Assembly: GCA_016201275.1 (NCBI GenBank)
Contig: JACQDB010000086.1
Span: 1-64,000 of the forward strand
DNA from: Acidobacteriota bacterium
GTDB lineage: Bacteria; Acidobacteriota; Blastocatellia; UBA7656
Length of the DNA: 64,000 nt
Direction: 5' to 3'
This document shows positions 52,098 through 60,829 of the stretch, one piece after another. Under the pieces are notes generated by a model. It saw nothing but the letters and a program-made list of their open reading frames with translations. It was not told the origin of the DNA and did not search any database. The position numbers were made by a program, and so were the translations under genes. Each line of letters opens with the position of its first letter. Position 1 is the first letter of the stretch.

Positions 52098-53256
52098 ACA
52101 GCACCGCTGTCTCTTGCAATAATTTTCCTTCGGCAAAGCGCGTGAGGCTCAAAGGCGAAGCATCAAGAAAGCGCTCTTTGCCCAGCACAAACTCGGCAGC
52201 CAAACGTCCCGCAGCGGGCGAGTGCATGACGCCGTGACCGCTGAAGCCATTGACCAGAACCAAGCCTTCGACTCCGGGAACCACGCCGATGATGGCGTGA
52301 TGATCCGGCGACACTTCATAAAGCCCCGCCCAACACCGTCGCGGATTGACCTCTGCATCTACCAAACACGGCACGCGCTTGACCGCTCTGATGAGAATTT
52401 CCTCAATAAAATCGGGGTCAAAACGGGTGGTGAATTGGGGTTGGTCATCCGGGTCAGGCCACGCCATCAGTATGCCCGAACCGTCGCGGCGAAAATGAAA
52501 TCCGTTCGACATATCAATCACCATCGGCAGCGGGTTGGGTAATACATCGAACGGTTGGGTGTTGACGATTTGCCGCCGCCAAGGCGTGACCGGAATCTCT
52601 ACGCCGACCATGCGGCCTATGGCCTGCGCCCACGCTCCGGCGGCGTTCACCACTTGGCGCGTCGCAATCGTGCCGCGTGAAGTCTGCACCGTTTTGATGC
52701 GACCGCTTTCGACCTCTATGCCGGTGACTTGGGTATTGAGCCAGGTCTTGACGCCGAGTTCACGCGCTCGCGCCGCAAAGCCGCTCATCACGCTGTTCGG
52801 ATCAACGAAGCCATCCGTGGGGCAGAAGTTGCCGCCCAAAATATCTTCGCCATAAAGTTGCGGCACCATTTCCAAAATCGTTTCGCGGCTGATGGCTTCG
52901 ACATTGTTCACGCCGTATTGATTTTGTATGCGGCGATTGGCGCGCAGGGAATCCAGATGGCGCGGCGTGGTGGCGATGAATAGATAACCGTGCGCACGAT
53001 AATCCGCCGTGTGGCCGCCCGTGAGTTCGGCAAACTGCGCGAAGACCTTGAGCGAATAGAGCGACATTTGAATATTGATGGGCGTAGCGAATTGCGCGCG
53101 CACGCCGCCAGCGCTCTTGCCGGTTGACCCCATGCCCTGCTGCTCTTCGCGTTCGACAATCAGCACATCGGTGCAGCCCGCTTCCGCCAGATGATAAGCG
53201 ACACTGGAACCCACAATGCCGCCGCCGATGATGACCACTTCTGCTGTATCAGTCAT
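52096..53256 (-). CDS. FAD-dependent amine/amino-acid oxidoreductase (DAO family)
   Basis: A 386-residue flavoprotein. The dinucleotide-binding motif [21 protein letters not shown] is at residues 7-27, followed by the second motif [23 protein letters not shown]. The C-terminus has [49 protein letters not shown], as in sarcosine oxidase and glycine or dimethylglycine oxidase beta-type subunits. The substrate is a secondary or primary amine or amino acid by family; none is certain. The stop codon lies in a word repeat, and its Shine-Dalgarno AAGGA comes from another repeat (CCTTAGTCCTTAG type) at 53257-53285. Confidence 0.88.
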   Translation of the reverse strand: MTDTAEVVIIGGGIVGSSVAYHLAEAGCTDVLIVEREEQQGMGSTGKSAGGVRAQFATPINIQMSLYSLKVFAQFAELTGGHTADYRAHGYLFIATTPRHLDSLRANRRIQNQYGVNNVEAISRETILEMVPQLYGEDILGGNFCPTDGFVDPNSVMSGFAARARELGVKTWLNTQVTGIEVESGRIKTVQTSRGTIATRQVVNAAGAWAQAIGRMVGVEIPVTPWRRQIVNTQPFDVLPNPLPMVIDMSNGFHFRRDGSGILMAWPDPDDQPQFTTRFDPDFIEEILIRAVKRVPCLVDAEVNPRRCWAGLYEVSPDHHAIIGVVPGVEGLVLVNGFSGHGVMHSPAAGRLAAEFVLGKERFLDASPLSLTRFAEGKLLQETAVL

Positions 53257-53388
53257 TAGTCATTCGTCCTTAGTCCTTAGTTTTGCCGTTCACGCTTCGT
53301 GAATGATTGAGCGTGCCAACGAAGATAAACGAGCAGCGGTGGATTAAGCAATTGGCAAACGCCCAAACGATGTGAGTTTTGTTTATGC

Positions 53389-53471
53389 AAAGATAAATGC
53401 CGATTGCTGGAATCCGCGCTACGAAGAGGAAAAGATAAACGCCGATTGCCGGAATTCGCGCTGCGAAGAGG
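53389..53471. repeat. Two 41-bp direct repeats
   Basis: Copies at 53389-53429 and 53431-53471 share AAAGATAAA-GCCGATTGC and CGAAGAGG with a few transitions. They lie in the gene-free stretch 53257-53841. A partial third copy begins near 53320. Confidence 0.75.
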
Positions 53472-53500
53472 CATTTTGCGCCGGAGGCGTATAGGAGGGT

Positions 53501-53660
53501 AGCCGGGGGTGCAGCCCCGGAACGCGAGGGAGTTGTTGCCGCGCCCTGAAGGGGCGCAGGACACTCTTTCTCCTGCGCCCCTTCAGGGCGCGGCAACTCG
53601 TAGATGGATGGATTCCGGGGGCTGCACCCCCGGCTAATATCCTGCGCCCCTTCGGGGCAG
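53501..53660. repeat. Nested GC-rich palindrome (REPIN-like)
   Basis: Outer arms AGCCGGGGGTGCAGCCCCGGA (53501-53521) and 53614-53635 pair with one bulge. Inner arms 53535-53561 and 53571-53597 are 27 bp of perfect complement around a 9-base loop. A third unit CCTGCGCCCCTTCGGGGCAG follows at 53641-53660. The GGGGGTGCAGCCCC and GCGCCCTGAAGGGGCGC cores look like REP/BIME units. Confidence 0.8.
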
Positions 53661-53714
53661 AGGCGTCAGGCTTTTTCAATCTATGTGCCGTAAAAAAATC
53701 TGCACGTCCGGCGT

Positions 53715-53821
53715 AGCTAGAGCGTGTCGCAAAAATGGATTTTCTATCCAGATATTGTGGGTGATGGAATAACCATCACAAGATATGGGCGATTTCTGGA
53801 ATTCTGCGACACCCTCTAGCT
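53715..53821. mobile_element. 107-bp fully palindromic TA-flanked element
   Basis: Termini AGCTAGAGCGTGTCGCA and TGCGACACCCTCTAGCT are inverted repeats, differing by one base, with TA three bases in from each end. The two halves continue to pair inward (GTGATGG/CCATCAC), so the whole element can fold into one long hairpin. The terminal TAGAG resembles the 127-bp elements. It encodes nothing. Its right end is 20 bp from the TPR gene stop. Confidence 0.7.
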
Positions 53822-53841
53822 ATGAGATTTCCCAATACGCT

Positions 53842-54795
53842 TCAAGGCTTTTTCAATTGCTCAATGATGGATTCGGCAGCCCCTGCGAATTCGCCTTCAG
53901 GGTCGAGTTGCAGGTACTTGCTATAGGCTTCGATGGCTTCTTTATTGCGCTCGGCGCGTTCGAGAATTTCGCCCAGTTGATAATACAACACCGGCTCGCT
54001 CTCCATGTCTTGCAGGATGCCGAGGCGATATTCTTTCACTGCTTCGTCGGTTTTGCCGCTTTCGTTCAAGGCGATGGCCAGCCCGATGTGCGCTTCAAAA
54101 GCGTTGCCTGCGGCGATACGTAGCGCTTTGCGATATTCGCCAATGGCTTCATCAAGCAAGCCTTGTTGACGACGCAGATTGCCGTACACGGTGTGCGCTT
54201 CGGCAAGCGGACGACCATAATTTTTTTCGGCCAGTTCCAATTGGCGTTCGCTCTCTTGAAAATCCTGCGTCGAAATCGCACTGCGCGCCAGCGCCAAACG
54301 CGCTTCGGTAAACGTCGGGCGCAAAGTCAAAGCCGCTTTGAACTCTTTTATGGCATCGGCGTGTTTCGCTTTGTCGCGCAGCGCTTCGCCTTGTTGAAAA
54401 TGCAACAAGGCATCGTCGGTCGTCGGCGTTGGCGCGATTTTCAAAACCGCTGTCGCCTGCGGCTTGATGACCACTTTGCCATGCCAATCGGCAAAACCGA
54501 CAGCACGCACACGCGCCGCAAACGCTCCAGCCCAGACGCGCTTGATTGCCACTGTGCCTTGTTCGTTGGTGACGCCGTGGCGAATATTGTTGATGAAAAC
54601 GACTGAACCGGCTTGCCCTGTGGTCACAATCAACGCGCCGTAAGCGCGCCCCGGCGTCAAGCCGCGTTTGCCGCCGGTTGGGTTTTTACGTTGCGCCGTC
54701 GCGTCCTTGGTCGCGCAAAACATCAAGCAAACGACTAGCAGAAGAGCTACGTGAAAAATTTTTCTTCCGGCAACCGATGACTGGCGGCGCATCAT
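53842..54795 (-). CDS. Secreted PEGA-like/TPR-repeat protein
   Basis: A 317-residue protein. A signal peptide ends near ATAQR (about residue 35). Residues about 50-110 form a PEGA-like or carboxypeptidase-regulatory-like beta domain (GALIVTTGQAGSVVFINNIRHGVTNEQGTVAIKRV). From about 125 to the end there are at least five TPR units, for example ALLHFQQGEALRDKAKHADAIKEFKAALTLRP and AHIGLAIALNESGKTDEAVKEYRLGI. It likely scaffolds proteins in the periplasm. The start at 54795 is chosen on a nearby GGGAA; ATG codons at 54795 and 54792 are tandem. It lies 35 bp downstream of the lytic transglycosylase gene and is probably co-transcribed. Confidence 0.84.
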   Translation of the reverse strand: MMRRQSSVAGRKIFHVALLLVVCLMFCATKDATAQRKNPTGGKRGLTPGRAYGALIVTTGQAGSVVFINNIRHGVTNEQGTVAIKRVWAGAFAARVRAVGFADWHGKVVIKPQATAVLKIAPTPTTDDALLHFQQGEALRDKAKHADAIKEFKAALTLRPTFTEARLALARSAISTQDFQESERQLELAEKNYGRPLAEAHTVYGNLRRQQGLLDEAIGEYRKALRIAAGNAFEAHIGLAIALNESGKTDEAVKEYRLGILQDMESEPVLYYQLGEILERAERNKEAIEAYSKYLQLDPEGEFAGAAESIIEQLKKP

Positions 54796-54829
54796 ACTTC
54801 CCTGCCCTCCCTGCACGATTCACGCTTCA

Positions 54830-57082
54830 CTACTCTTTGTAAAATCTTCGATAATTGGCGGCGAAACGCAAAACGCCCTGCACGTAACCGCGCGTCTCGG
54901 CAAACGGTATGGTCTCAATCCAGTCTTCCATATCGAGTGCGCCACGCGCCGCGACCCAAGCTTTGGCGCGTCCGGGGCCGGCGTTGTAACCGGCGGCGGC
55001 ATATTCAGGGCGACCAAGTTGACCAATCATCTGCGCCAGATATTGCATACCGAGTTTGATGTTCAATTGCGGGTTGAATAAATCATTCGCCGTAATGCTG
55101 CCACTGCCTTGCTGTTTGGCAATCAACTGTCCGGTCGCAGGCATCAATTGCATCAAGCCACGCGCTCCGACACGCGACACCGCCGTGGAATTAAAGACGC
55201 TTTCTTGACGAATCAAGGCCGCCGCAAAATACGGGTCTATGCCGTAACGTCGCGCTTCCTGTTTGATGGTGTCCCAATGATACAGCGGGAAAAAAATCTC
55301 CCACGCTTGACGCGGCACGTCGCTGTCTTTATAGGAATAAATATCCGGGTAGCCGCGCCGCAAAATCAACGACGCCTGAAAATATTCGCCCTTTTGAGCA
55401 TAGACCTGCGCCAAACGCAAATTGAGGCGCGGCGAGGTCGGCGCTTTCACCAATGCCTGATTCAGTTCCTTGATCGCCAAATCATCAATGAACAGTAGCG
55501 TGAATTCATCGGCCTTCGCCACGCGCACAGCGTCCGCGTCATCCGAAGTTTCTTTGACAACTTCTACAAAGGTCAAATTGCGGCGCATACGTTCAAGCTC
55601 GGAACCGGGCTTGGCGGCTTCAGCTTGCAAGCCTCTGTCGGCGTTGCGTAACGCCGCTGCGCGCCGCGATGCCATGAGGCCGTGATAGCCATATGGGTAA
55701 CGCTCGATGACCGCTGCATACAACGCCAGAGCGCGTGCGCGATTGCCAAGTTTCTCTTCGCACTTTGCGGCGATAAATCCGGCTTCGCCTAAAAACTTCG
55801 ATTCGGGGTAGCGATAATTCGCCAGATGTTGTTCGAGCGTGCGCGCCGCCTCGGCATAATTTTTCAATTGATAAGCATACGCGCCCAATTCATAAGAGGC
55901 TTCGGCGGCAAATTCGCTTTTGGGAAACAGCGCGATCAATTGGCGTTTGCGCGCCGCCGCTTCGCCCTGCCGACTGGCTTTGTCCAGATAGTTGGTAAAA
56001 TCATTCAAGGCTTCGGCGGTGCGGCGATGCTTGGGAAATTGACTGAGCAAACGATCAATCAAAACCGCTGCTTCGCTGGCGCGATTGGACGAGCGCAAGG
56101 CCTGCGCTTGATAAAACCAAGCTTCGGCCTGCATATCGGTGTTGCGGCTGCCGACTCTGGATAACGGCAAGACGGCCTGCGCCGGTTGTTTGGCATTCAC
56201 CAAACTGACGCCGCGCCGAAAATTGATGTCATCAAGGCGTTCGGCCTCCGGATACAGTTTCACGAGATTGTCATAAGCCTGCGCCGCTGCCCAAAACTGT
56301 TGCGCCTCAAAGAGGCGGTCGGCGCGCTGGCGTTCTTCATCAAAGGATGCCGGATGCTCTTTCACCGAGGCACCAAGCACGGTAAGGCGTTCTTCGGCCT
56401 TCACGCTTGCGGTCGTCGCTGGCGTTTCATAATAAATCCGGCGATACAGATTCATCGCTTTATCGCTTTGCCCCAGCGCTTCATAGGCCTGCGCGGTAAT
56501 GAAAATCGCGTCGGCGTCTTGCGTGTCAACGAGGCTCGCCAACTCGTTGATTGCGCCATCGGCATCGTTTAACCCAAGCCTCATTTCGGCGGCGCGCAAG
56601 CGCGCATCACGGGCTTTCAAAGCGTCGGGATATTTTGAAAAGACATTGTTGAAGTCGCGCAGCGCTTCGCGTCTGGAACCGAGCGCGGCTTCGCTTTCGG
56701 CGCGATAGAAGGCGGCGTAATCGCCCAAGGCAGTCGTTGCGCCTATCGCTTTGGCATCGAAAGCATCAACGGCGGTGGCATAGTCCTGGGCGGTGAAGGC
56801 CAGATAGCCGCGCAGAAATCTGGCCAGCGCGGCGGCGCGGGTTTTCGGAAAGCGCGACTCGATTTTTGCCAACTCGGTTGCCGGAGGTTTGCCTGCCGCA
56901 TTCTCAACCACGTCGCGCAATTCCTGCACCCCGCGTTGCGGATCAACGCTGCGTTGACAGGAGACCGTCAACGGCGTGATGGCCAACATCAGAGCGAGCA
57001 GCAAAGGCAAGGTCGTCGAAAGCGAACGCGCTGTTGCTAGACGATTGGTGGAGAGGCGTGGAGTGATGGTTTGATGAAACAT
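54830..57082 (-). CDS. Soluble-type lytic transglycosylase with TPR-like repeats
   Basis: A 750-residue Slt70-like enzyme. The N-terminal signal ends in a lipobox-like LTVSC (about residue 42), suggesting a lipoprotein. About 550 residues of TPR/superhelical repeats follow (for example YEALGQSDKAMNLYRRIYYETP and FLRGYLAFTAQDYATAVDAF). The C-terminal SLT domain has RQESVFNSTAVSRVGARGLMQLMPATG with the catalytic Glu in RQES, and AGYNAGPGRAKAW. It cleaves peptidoglycan to 1,6-anhydro-muropeptides in wall remodelling. GAGGGAT precedes the ATG. Confidence 0.93.
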   Translation of the reverse strand: MFHQTITPRLSTNRLATARSLSTTLPLLLALMLAITPLTVSCQRSVDPQRGVQELRDVVENAAGKPPATELAKIESRFPKTRAAALARFLRGYLAFTAQDYATAVDAFDAKAIGATTALGDYAAFYRAESEAALGSRREALRDFNNVFSKYPDALKARDARLRAAEMRLGLNDADGAINELASLVDTQDADAIFITAQAYEALGQSDKAMNLYRRIYYETPATTASVKAEERLTVLGASVKEHPASFDEERQRADRLFEAQQFWAAAQAYDNLVKLYPEAERLDDINFRRGVSLVNAKQPAQAVLPLSRVGSRNTDMQAEAWFYQAQALRSSNRASEAAVLIDRLLSQFPKHRRTAEALNDFTNYLDKASRQGEAAARKRQLIALFPKSEFAAEASYELGAYAYQLKNYAEAARTLEQHLANYRYPESKFLGEAGFIAAKCEEKLGNRARALALYAAVIERYPYGYHGLMASRRAAALRNADRGLQAEAAKPGSELERMRRNLTFVEVVKETSDDADAVRVAKADEFTLLFIDDLAIKELNQALVKAPTSPRLNLRLAQVYAQKGEYFQASLILRRGYPDIYSYKDSDVPRQAWEIFFPLYHWDTIKQEARRYGIDPYFAAALIRQESVFNSTAVSRVGARGLMQLMPATGQLIAKQQGSGSITANDLFNPQLNIKLGMQYLAQMIGQLGRPEYAAAGYNAGPGRAKAWVAARGALDMEDWIETIPFAETRGYVQGVLRFAANYRRFYKE

Positions 57083-57183
57083 AAAAAATCCCTCAGCCGA
57101 AAAAATGGCGCAGACGCTTCAAGGGGCTGATGCGAATTATCAGCGAATTGGTTTGCTACCGACAAGCAAAATTATCGCAAACG

Positions 57184-57212
57184 AAAATAGCCCAATAAAA
57201 TCGGGCTATTTT
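57184..57212. terminator. Terminator hairpin between minus-strand genes
   Basis: AAAATAGCCCAAT-AAA-ATCGGGCTATTTT forms a 13-bp stem with flanking A and T runs usable in both directions. It follows the coiled-coil/GAF-like gene by about 35 bp. The core is the same as at 271-300. Confidence 0.7.
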
Positions 57213-57245
57213 CAACTGTTGCGAAGGTCGAAAAGCGGTGAGGGA

Positions 57246-58823
57246 TTACACAGCGACCGAGGGTCCCGGATAGTCAGAGCCGAGTTTCGAGGCATCGCCT
57301 TCGGCCAGCGTGTTGACCATCTCATCGTAGAAATAATCGAACTTCGCCGCCACCGAAGGCGCGACTCGTTTCTCGTACATCTGACGACTGCGGTCTATGT
57401 CATCTTTCAAGCGGTCATAAAGGTCTTTGTGATTGCGGCCTTCGTTGACCTTCTGTTCGTTGTAGAGTTTGATTTCACTGACCAGCAAGCGTGCAAAGCG
57501 GCGCGCATCGTTGTGCAATTTCTCTTCATCTTCAGAGACCGTTGGGCGAGGCGGCATCGGCGTCACCACGGCAGCCGGTGGCGGCGTATTCACCACTGGC
57601 TCGAAAAATTGCGGCGTCTGTAGGGGCGGCGCTGGCGGTGGCGTGGTCACCACAAATTGCGGTTCATAAGATGGCGCGGCGTGGGCTTCAGGGGCGGACG
57701 GCGTTTCGACCACCACAGGAAAACTCGGCGCGGTTTGAAAAGCGGACGGCGCTTCTGGTGCAGGCGGCGTCAACTGAATCTCTACAGGAGGAACATGATT
57801 TTCAGCGGAGGCCGGTGGTGACGACCAGTAGCGCGAATCGGGTTGCGGTGGCGCAGGCTCGTGGTGCTGAAAAGCGGTGGGCGCAGGCGCTTCGGTCGGT
57901 TGCACGAAGAAGTTTGGTGGCGGCGGCGCTTGCACAGCGGGCGCGGGAGGCGGCGCAATGGGCGCAGGTGGTGGCGTGCTGACCGGGCTTGGCGCGTTAA
58001 ACGGAGCGGTTGGCGTGGGCAGAGGTGCGCTGACCGCAGGTGCGCTCGGTGGCGGCGCAGGTTTAGCGGCAGGCTGCGCGACTTCGCCCATGCGTGCGCG
58101 CAGCGACACCAGTTCCACCACCAGACCGGCAGTGTGTACCAGCAATTCAATGGCTTCGACGCTGATGGAATCTTCGCCGCGATCTGCGGAGTCCGCATAA
58201 AAAACTGCCGCCGCTTTGCCTCTGACTTTCAGCGGCACAACCAGCACACGCTGCGGTTGGGCGTTGCCAATACGCCCGAAAATCAAGGTGTTTTCAGCTT
58301 GTTGATCGGCAGCACCATAACAGGTTTGCGAGGCGCTGATGGCAGCGCGCAAGGCGGTATCGGGTTGCAGCGAGACCGACAGGCCGCGTATGGAATTGTT
58401 GCCCACGCCATCATCAAAACCTCTGGCAGCCCAGGCCAGAGCGTTACCGCCTTTGACGACGAACAGCACAACACGCGGGGCAAAGTTTGCCGCACGCGAT
58501 ACCAGGGCGTTAAGGACTTCGGCTTGATTGCGTTGCTCATCGAGTTCGGCAACCGAATCCCGGAGCAGAGCGATATCCGCGCCCAGCCGCACACTTGAAG
58601 TAGTGGCTTGATCAATTTCAGCAGTCACCTGCGCGACGATTTGCGCCGCCAGCGGATCGGCCTCCGGCAACAGCGACGCCGCGTCGGTGCGCTCCAACAG
58701 CCGAGTAAAAGATTCGTTGACCTCTCGTTGCAGATGACTGATGTCTTGTTCCAACACACTAACGCGAGAGCGCACAAGCTCCTCGATTTGTTGGCGCAGT
58801 TTCGTCTCACGCTCGTTTTCCAC
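57246..58823 (-). CDS. Coiled-coil/GAF-like/proline-rich protein
   Basis: A 525-residue cytoplasmic-looking protein. Residues 1-50 are a coiled coil (RQQIEELVRSRVSVLEQDISHLQREV). Residues about 95-240 resemble a GAF domain (VVLFVVKGGNALAWAARGF, VLVVPLKVRGKAAAVFYAD). Residues about 248-435 are strongly Pro/Ala-rich. The C-terminal 90 residues (HNDARRFARLLVSEIKLYNEQKVNEGRNHKDLYDRLKDDIDRSRQMYEKRV) form a charged helical module that looks conserved. There is no kinase or effector domain, so an adaptor role is inferred. The start is GTG at 58823, with AGGAGG seven bases upstream. Confidence 0.82.
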   Translation of the reverse strand: MENERETKLRQQIEELVRSRVSVLEQDISHLQREVNESFTRLLERTDAASLLPEADPLAAQIVAQVTAEIDQATTSSVRLGADIALLRDSVAELDEQRNQAEVLNALVSRAANFAPRVVLFVVKGGNALAWAARGFDDGVGNNSIRGLSVSLQPDTALRAAISASQTCYGAADQQAENTLIFGRIGNAQPQRVLVVPLKVRGKAAAVFYADSADRGEDSISVEAIELLVHTAGLVVELVSLRARMGEVAQPAAKPAPPPSAPAVSAPLPTPTAPFNAPSPVSTPPPAPIAPPPAPAVQAPPPPNFFVQPTEAPAPTAFQHHEPAPPQPDSRYWSSPPASAENHVPPVEIQLTPPAPEAPSAFQTAPSFPVVVETPSAPEAHAAPSYEPQFVVTTPPPAPPLQTPQFFEPVVNTPPPAAVVTPMPPRPTVSEDEEKLHNDARRFARLLVSEIKLYNEQKVNEGRNHKDLYDRLKDDIDRSRQMYEKRVAPSVAAKFDYFYDEMVNTLAEGDASKLGSDYPGPSVAV

Positions 58824-59017
58824 TTGAATGCCTCCTAAAGATTTTAATTGCGGGAACCTAGAGGGCTAGCCTGTCGCTGTGCCGATTATCCCGCAAGGCT
58901 CTTTGGTTGTCAATAATTAGCCCGTACTGGTTATAAAAGAGGATGATTTGATAAACGCACCTGCCAGGGCTTGACGGTTATCGGTTCCTTGTCTGTGTCA
59001 TAATCCTTGATGAAACA

Positions 59018-59090
59018 TGAGCCTGGTAGGACTTGAACCTACAACCTACGCTTTAGGAGAGCGTCGCTCTATCCCTTGAGCTACAGGCCC
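59018..59090 (-). tRNA. tRNA-Arg (CCT)
   Basis: A 73-base cloverleaf reads GGGCCTGTAGCTC at its 5' end; the acceptor stem GGGCCTG pairs with CAGGCTC (one G-U), and the discriminator is A. The anticodon loop CTCCTAA gives anticodon CCT, which reads AGG. The T arm has TTCAAGT. The 3' CCA is not encoded. It stands alone between the GAF-like gene and apt. Confidence 0.94.
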
Positions 59091-59147
59091 TCTGCCCCTG
59101 CGATTATCGCAAAGCCTACCGCATCCGGCAAGCAGCCGCTCGACGAC

Positions 59148-59252
59148 GAGAGAGAGAGAGAGACAGGGAGAAGAAGCGATGGAGAATTTTTCGACTGATA
59201 AAAAATCTCCCTTACGCCCCTACTCCCTTTCTCCCCGCCTCCCTGTCTCCCT
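59148..59252. repeat. GAGA-rich inverted repeat before apt terminus
   Basis: A run of GA dinucleotides ends in GAGACAGGGAG (59160-59170), whose exact complement CTCCCTGTCTC is at 59239-59249; more partial pairing surrounds both. An A/T hairpin (GGAGA-ATTTTT...AAAAAA-TCTCC) sits in the loop. It may serve as a terminator region for apt on the minus strand. Confidence 0.5.
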
Positions 59253-59257
59253 ACGGG

Positions 59258-59779
59258 TTATTCATCGTACCGGAGCAGCGACGAAACTTTATAGTCCTTG
59301 AGCTTTTCGCGTCCGTTCAAGAAATCGAGTTCGACAACGAAGGCCAATCCGGCGACCGTGCCGCCTAGGCGTTCGACCAGATCAACTACGGCTCTGGCCG
59401 TGCCGCCGGTGGCCAGCAAATCATCGGCGATGATGACGCGATGACCGTCGCCTATGGCATCTTTGTGAATCTCCAACGTATCCGTGCCGTATTCGAGATC
59501 GTAGGAGATGGTTTCGGTTGCGGCAGGCAGTTTGCGCGGTTTACGAACTGGCACAAAGCCTGCCTTGAGGCGATAGGCCAACGCCGGGGCAAAAATAAAA
59601 CCGCGCGCTTCGACGCCAATAACCGTGTCAACATTGGGATCATCTATACATTCAACCAAGCGGTCTATGGTGGTGCGAAGGCCGTAAGGATTTTTCAGCA
59701 GGGTGGTAATATCATAAAACTGAATGCCCGGCTTGGGGAAATCCGGCACTGTGCGAATCATCTCTTTTAGAACGTCCAT
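59258..59779 (-). CDS. apt: Adenine phosphoribosyltransferase
   Basis: A 173-residue type I phosphoribosyltransferase converting adenine and PRPP to AMP in purine salvage. The PRPP loop is [14 protein letters not shown] (about 119-132). [18 protein letters not shown] near the N-terminus and [17 protein letters not shown] (about 57-73) are the APT signatures. The length is normal. AAGGAG stands 10 bases before the ATG. It is monocistronic between two tRNA genes. Confidence 0.95.
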   Translation of the reverse strand: MDVLKEMIRTVPDFPKPGIQFYDITTLLKNPYGLRTTIDRLVECIDDPNVDTVIGVEARGFIFAPALAYRLKAGFVPVRKPRKLPAATETISYDLEYGTDTLEIHKDAIGDGHRVIIADDLLATGGTARAVVDLVERLGGTVAGLAFVVELDFLNGREKLKDYKVSSLLRYDE

Positions 59780-59817
59780 GAAAAAAGTCTCCTTGCAATT
59801 TAGGATTGCGGATTAAA

Positions 59818-59915
59818 TAAAGTGCAACCTTGTACGGGCGACCCTGCGGTGGTTGCCTCTCCTTGGAACGGATAAGCATTTCGCGTAGGAGCGACCCTGC
59901 GATGGTCGCCCCTAC
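59818..59915. repeat. TGTACGGGCGACC palindromic repeats, copies 2 and 3
   Basis: The copy at 59818-59856 matches the reverse complement of 11943-11990 (AAAGTGCAAC then TGTACGGGCGACCCTGCGGTGG). A shorter copy, GTAGGAGCGACCCTGCG...CGCCCCTAC, is at 59885-59915. They lie just upstream of apt. The rest of 59780-60069 shows a TAGTCCGTAATCC word repeat and no gene. Confidence 0.65.
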
Positions 59916-60069
59916 AGGGCCTGGGAACATCACTCACGTTTTGCAGGTTACTTCATTCGCCACCCGTAGTCCGTAATCCGTAGTTTGTGATGCGTGAACT
60001 TTCGCTGCTCTACGCTTCGATTTTCAAGATCAAACCGGAGCGAGCCGACGACTTGAGCGCAACTATAGA

Positions 60070-60342
60070 CTAATAGCTAATCTCAAAATCGGTATAGCGA
60101 TGGGTCGCCTGCATCTCCTGTTCTTCAACCGTCGTCACCCGCGAGAAGGCTGGCCCTTGGGCTAGTTCAAGGCGCAAGGCGGCAAGCTTATCAAGCGCGC
60201 CTTCGGCAATCACTTCCACCGCGCCAGTAGGCAGATTTCGCACCGTGCCAACCACGCCACAACGCCATGCTGCCTGCACCACAAAGTAGCGAAAGCCGAC
60301 GCCCTGCACCCGGCCTTTGACTAAAAATCGTCTGGCTGCCAT
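60070..60342 (-). CDS. acyP: Acylphosphatase
   Basis: A 90-residue enzyme that hydrolyses acyl phosphates such as acetyl phosphate. The signature GRVQGVGFRYFV holds the catalytic Arg18, and VRNLPTGAVEV holds Asn36. Length is normal. The start at 60342 matches the family; an upstream extension of 11 codons is not conserved and no strong ribosome-binding site is seen at either. The upstream spacer carries a GGCAAAAG word hairpin. Confidence 0.92.
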   Translation of the reverse strand: MAARRFLVKGRVQGVGFRYFVVQAAWRCGVVGTVRNLPTGAVEVIAEGALDKLAALRLELAQGPAFSRVTTVEEQEMQATHRYTDFEISY

Positions 60343-60351
60343 AACCGAGAT

Positions 60352-60428
60352 AGAAAAGCAAAAGGCAAAAATCAAAAGGCAAAAGTAGAAGATAAGATTA
60401 CCTGCTTTTGCCTTTTAACTTTTGCCTT
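60352..60428. repeat. GGCAAAAG word repeat with inverted half
   Basis: Tandem GCAAAAGGCAAAA units on the left (60353-60385) face CTTTTGCCTTTTAACTTTTG (60405-60424) on the right. The same word occurs near 5275-5300, 19757-19775 and 48765-48795, always between genes. Confidence 0.65.
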
Positions 60429-60448
60429 GCGTCTTTTTGAAAGAATAA

Positions 60449-60522
60449 TCGGGGCGATAGGATTTGAACCTACGACCTTTCGGTCCCGAACCGAACGCGC
60501 TACCAGGCTGCGCTACGCCCCG
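60449..60522 (-). tRNA. tRNA-Pro (CGG)
   Basis: A 74-base cloverleaf beginning CGGGGCGTAGCGCAGCCTGG, the usual bacterial tRNA-Pro opening. The acceptor stem CGGGGCG pairs with CGCCCCG, and the discriminator is A. The anticodon loop TTCGGGA gives CGG, reading CCG. The T arm is GTAGG-TTCAAAT-CCTAT. CCA is not encoded. The 307-bp stretch from 60523 to 60829 holds no other gene. Confidence 0.95.
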
Positions 60523-60829
60523 TCAAAACGAAGTGCAATGATAGCCGCTTCGCTTGGCGCTTGTCAAAGTAATTCGTCTGCCGCCACAGAGGCGGCGCTT
60601 CCGCGTCGGTTGCCCAACCCTCCGGCGGCACGTTTGTCAGTTCACCAAGCCGTGCGGAACAAGCCACCGAAGCCATCGCGCCTAGGCTGACGAATGATAC
60701 GACGAATGACACAGGGATGACGATACCGCTTGTCACTTGCGGAAACTCCAAACTATAATTTCCTTTGCCCTGTACATCGCAAGCAAATTTCCCGGCATCA
60801 GATTCACGTTCGGAGGTTCCTCTTACCCA

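Noticed and set aside
59018-60522. Integrated element between the two tRNA genes
   Set aside because: No integrase and no repeat of a tRNA 3' end; the genes between (apt, acylphosphatase) are housekeeping.
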